Shown: in pieces, positions 61,826 to 61,945 of the stretch
How positions within the stretch are numbered: position 1 is the first letter of the stretch
Layout of the letters: every line of letters begins with the position of its first letter
Source: an uncultured Clostridium sp.
Lineage (GTDB): Bacteria > Bacillota > Clostridia > Clostridiales > Clostridiaceae
Assembly: GCA_900547475.1 (NCBI GenBank)
Contig: URGW01000021.1
Location: 1 to 61,945 of the forward strand
Reading direction: 5' to 3'
Length of the DNA: 61,945 nt
Notes under the pieces: generated by a model
Databases searched by the model: none
Seen by the model: the letters and a program-made list of their open reading frames with translations, nothing else
Told to the model about the DNA's origin: nothing
Translations under genes and position numbers: made by a program

Positions 61826-61945
61826 ATAATATTGTTCGTCACGTGGAACCCCAAAATTAATGATATAACCTCCAGGAATTGTGTAATTTGCGTTAAGAAT
61901 TTATATTGTTTTTTCCAGAAAAAAGAGCTAAAGCTTCGAAAGTCA

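Noticed and set aside
61826..61945. Start of another gene at the right window edge
   Set aside because: A GGAGG-like box occurs on the minus strand, but no ATG/GTG/TTG follows at a suitable distance with a sustained frame in the 120 bases available.

Overview
The window looks like chromosomal DNA of a low-GC anaerobic Firmicute, most likely Clostridium sensu stricto. The base composition is strongly AT-rich, ribosome binding sites are AGGAGG-like, and genes run in long same-strand blocks. The gene set also fits: anaerobic ribonucleotide reductase, ferredoxins, LPXTG anchoring and clostridial DUF families. I see no rRNA, tRNA or CRISPR array. No species can be named safely.

Layout: (1) 1-9.4 kb holds a small zinc-ribbon protein, a secreted CAP protein, Mn/Fe superoxide dismutase, a BceRS-BceAB-type two-component/ABC module, a membrane zinc-ribbon protein with a toxin-like tail, and an alpha/beta hydrolase. 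(2) 9.5-13 kb holds a wall-anchored GH20 hexosaminidase and an XRE regulator. (3) 13.1-18.7 kb is a decayed accessory island abutting the 3' end of an ABC-F gene. It contains three related copies of the ABC-F 3' end, a serine-recombinase remnant, a HEPN-like protein, a Cap4-like nuclease, a GNAT gene broken by a stop codon and an unrecognised 367-aa protein. (4) 18.6-25.4 kb holds ABC-F, DUF3867, a lone PotD, RidA, IlvE, a BFD-like protein, a ferredoxin and an FNT channel. (5) 25.6-32.9 kb is a tetrapyrrole operon (hemA, precorrin-2 dehydrogenase, hemC, cobA-hemD, hemB, hemL, CbiK-type chelatase) with a divergent LysR gene.

(6) 34.3-50 kb is the most striking region. An FMN-binding lipoprotein, a Gx-family membrane protein, a NusG-II protein, the flavinyltransferase ApbE, a type II NADH dehydrogenase with a DoxX-like membrane tail, a UbiA prenyltransferase and a polyprenyl diphosphate synthase together match the parts list of flavin-based extracellular electron transfer loci known from Listeria. 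Here they are mixed with UbiX, UbiD, an LpdD-like protein, a U32 protein, a class III aminotransferase and an NMT1/SsuABC-like importer. This suggests a dedicated quinone that needs a decarboxylation step and may be built from an imported aromatic precursor.

(7) 50.3-58.3 kb holds a lipoprotein, nrdG, and an nrdD gene split into three exons by two unrelated introns: a group I intron carrying a GIY-YIG endonuclease and a group II intron carrying a reverse transcriptase. The predicted junctions restore one 707-codon frame. Two NrdR-like boxes 32 bp apart lie upstream. (8) 58.3-61.9 kb holds MetA (acetyl-type by residue 111), a Cof-type phosphatase, two free-standing ATP-cone proteins and an L,D-transpeptidase.
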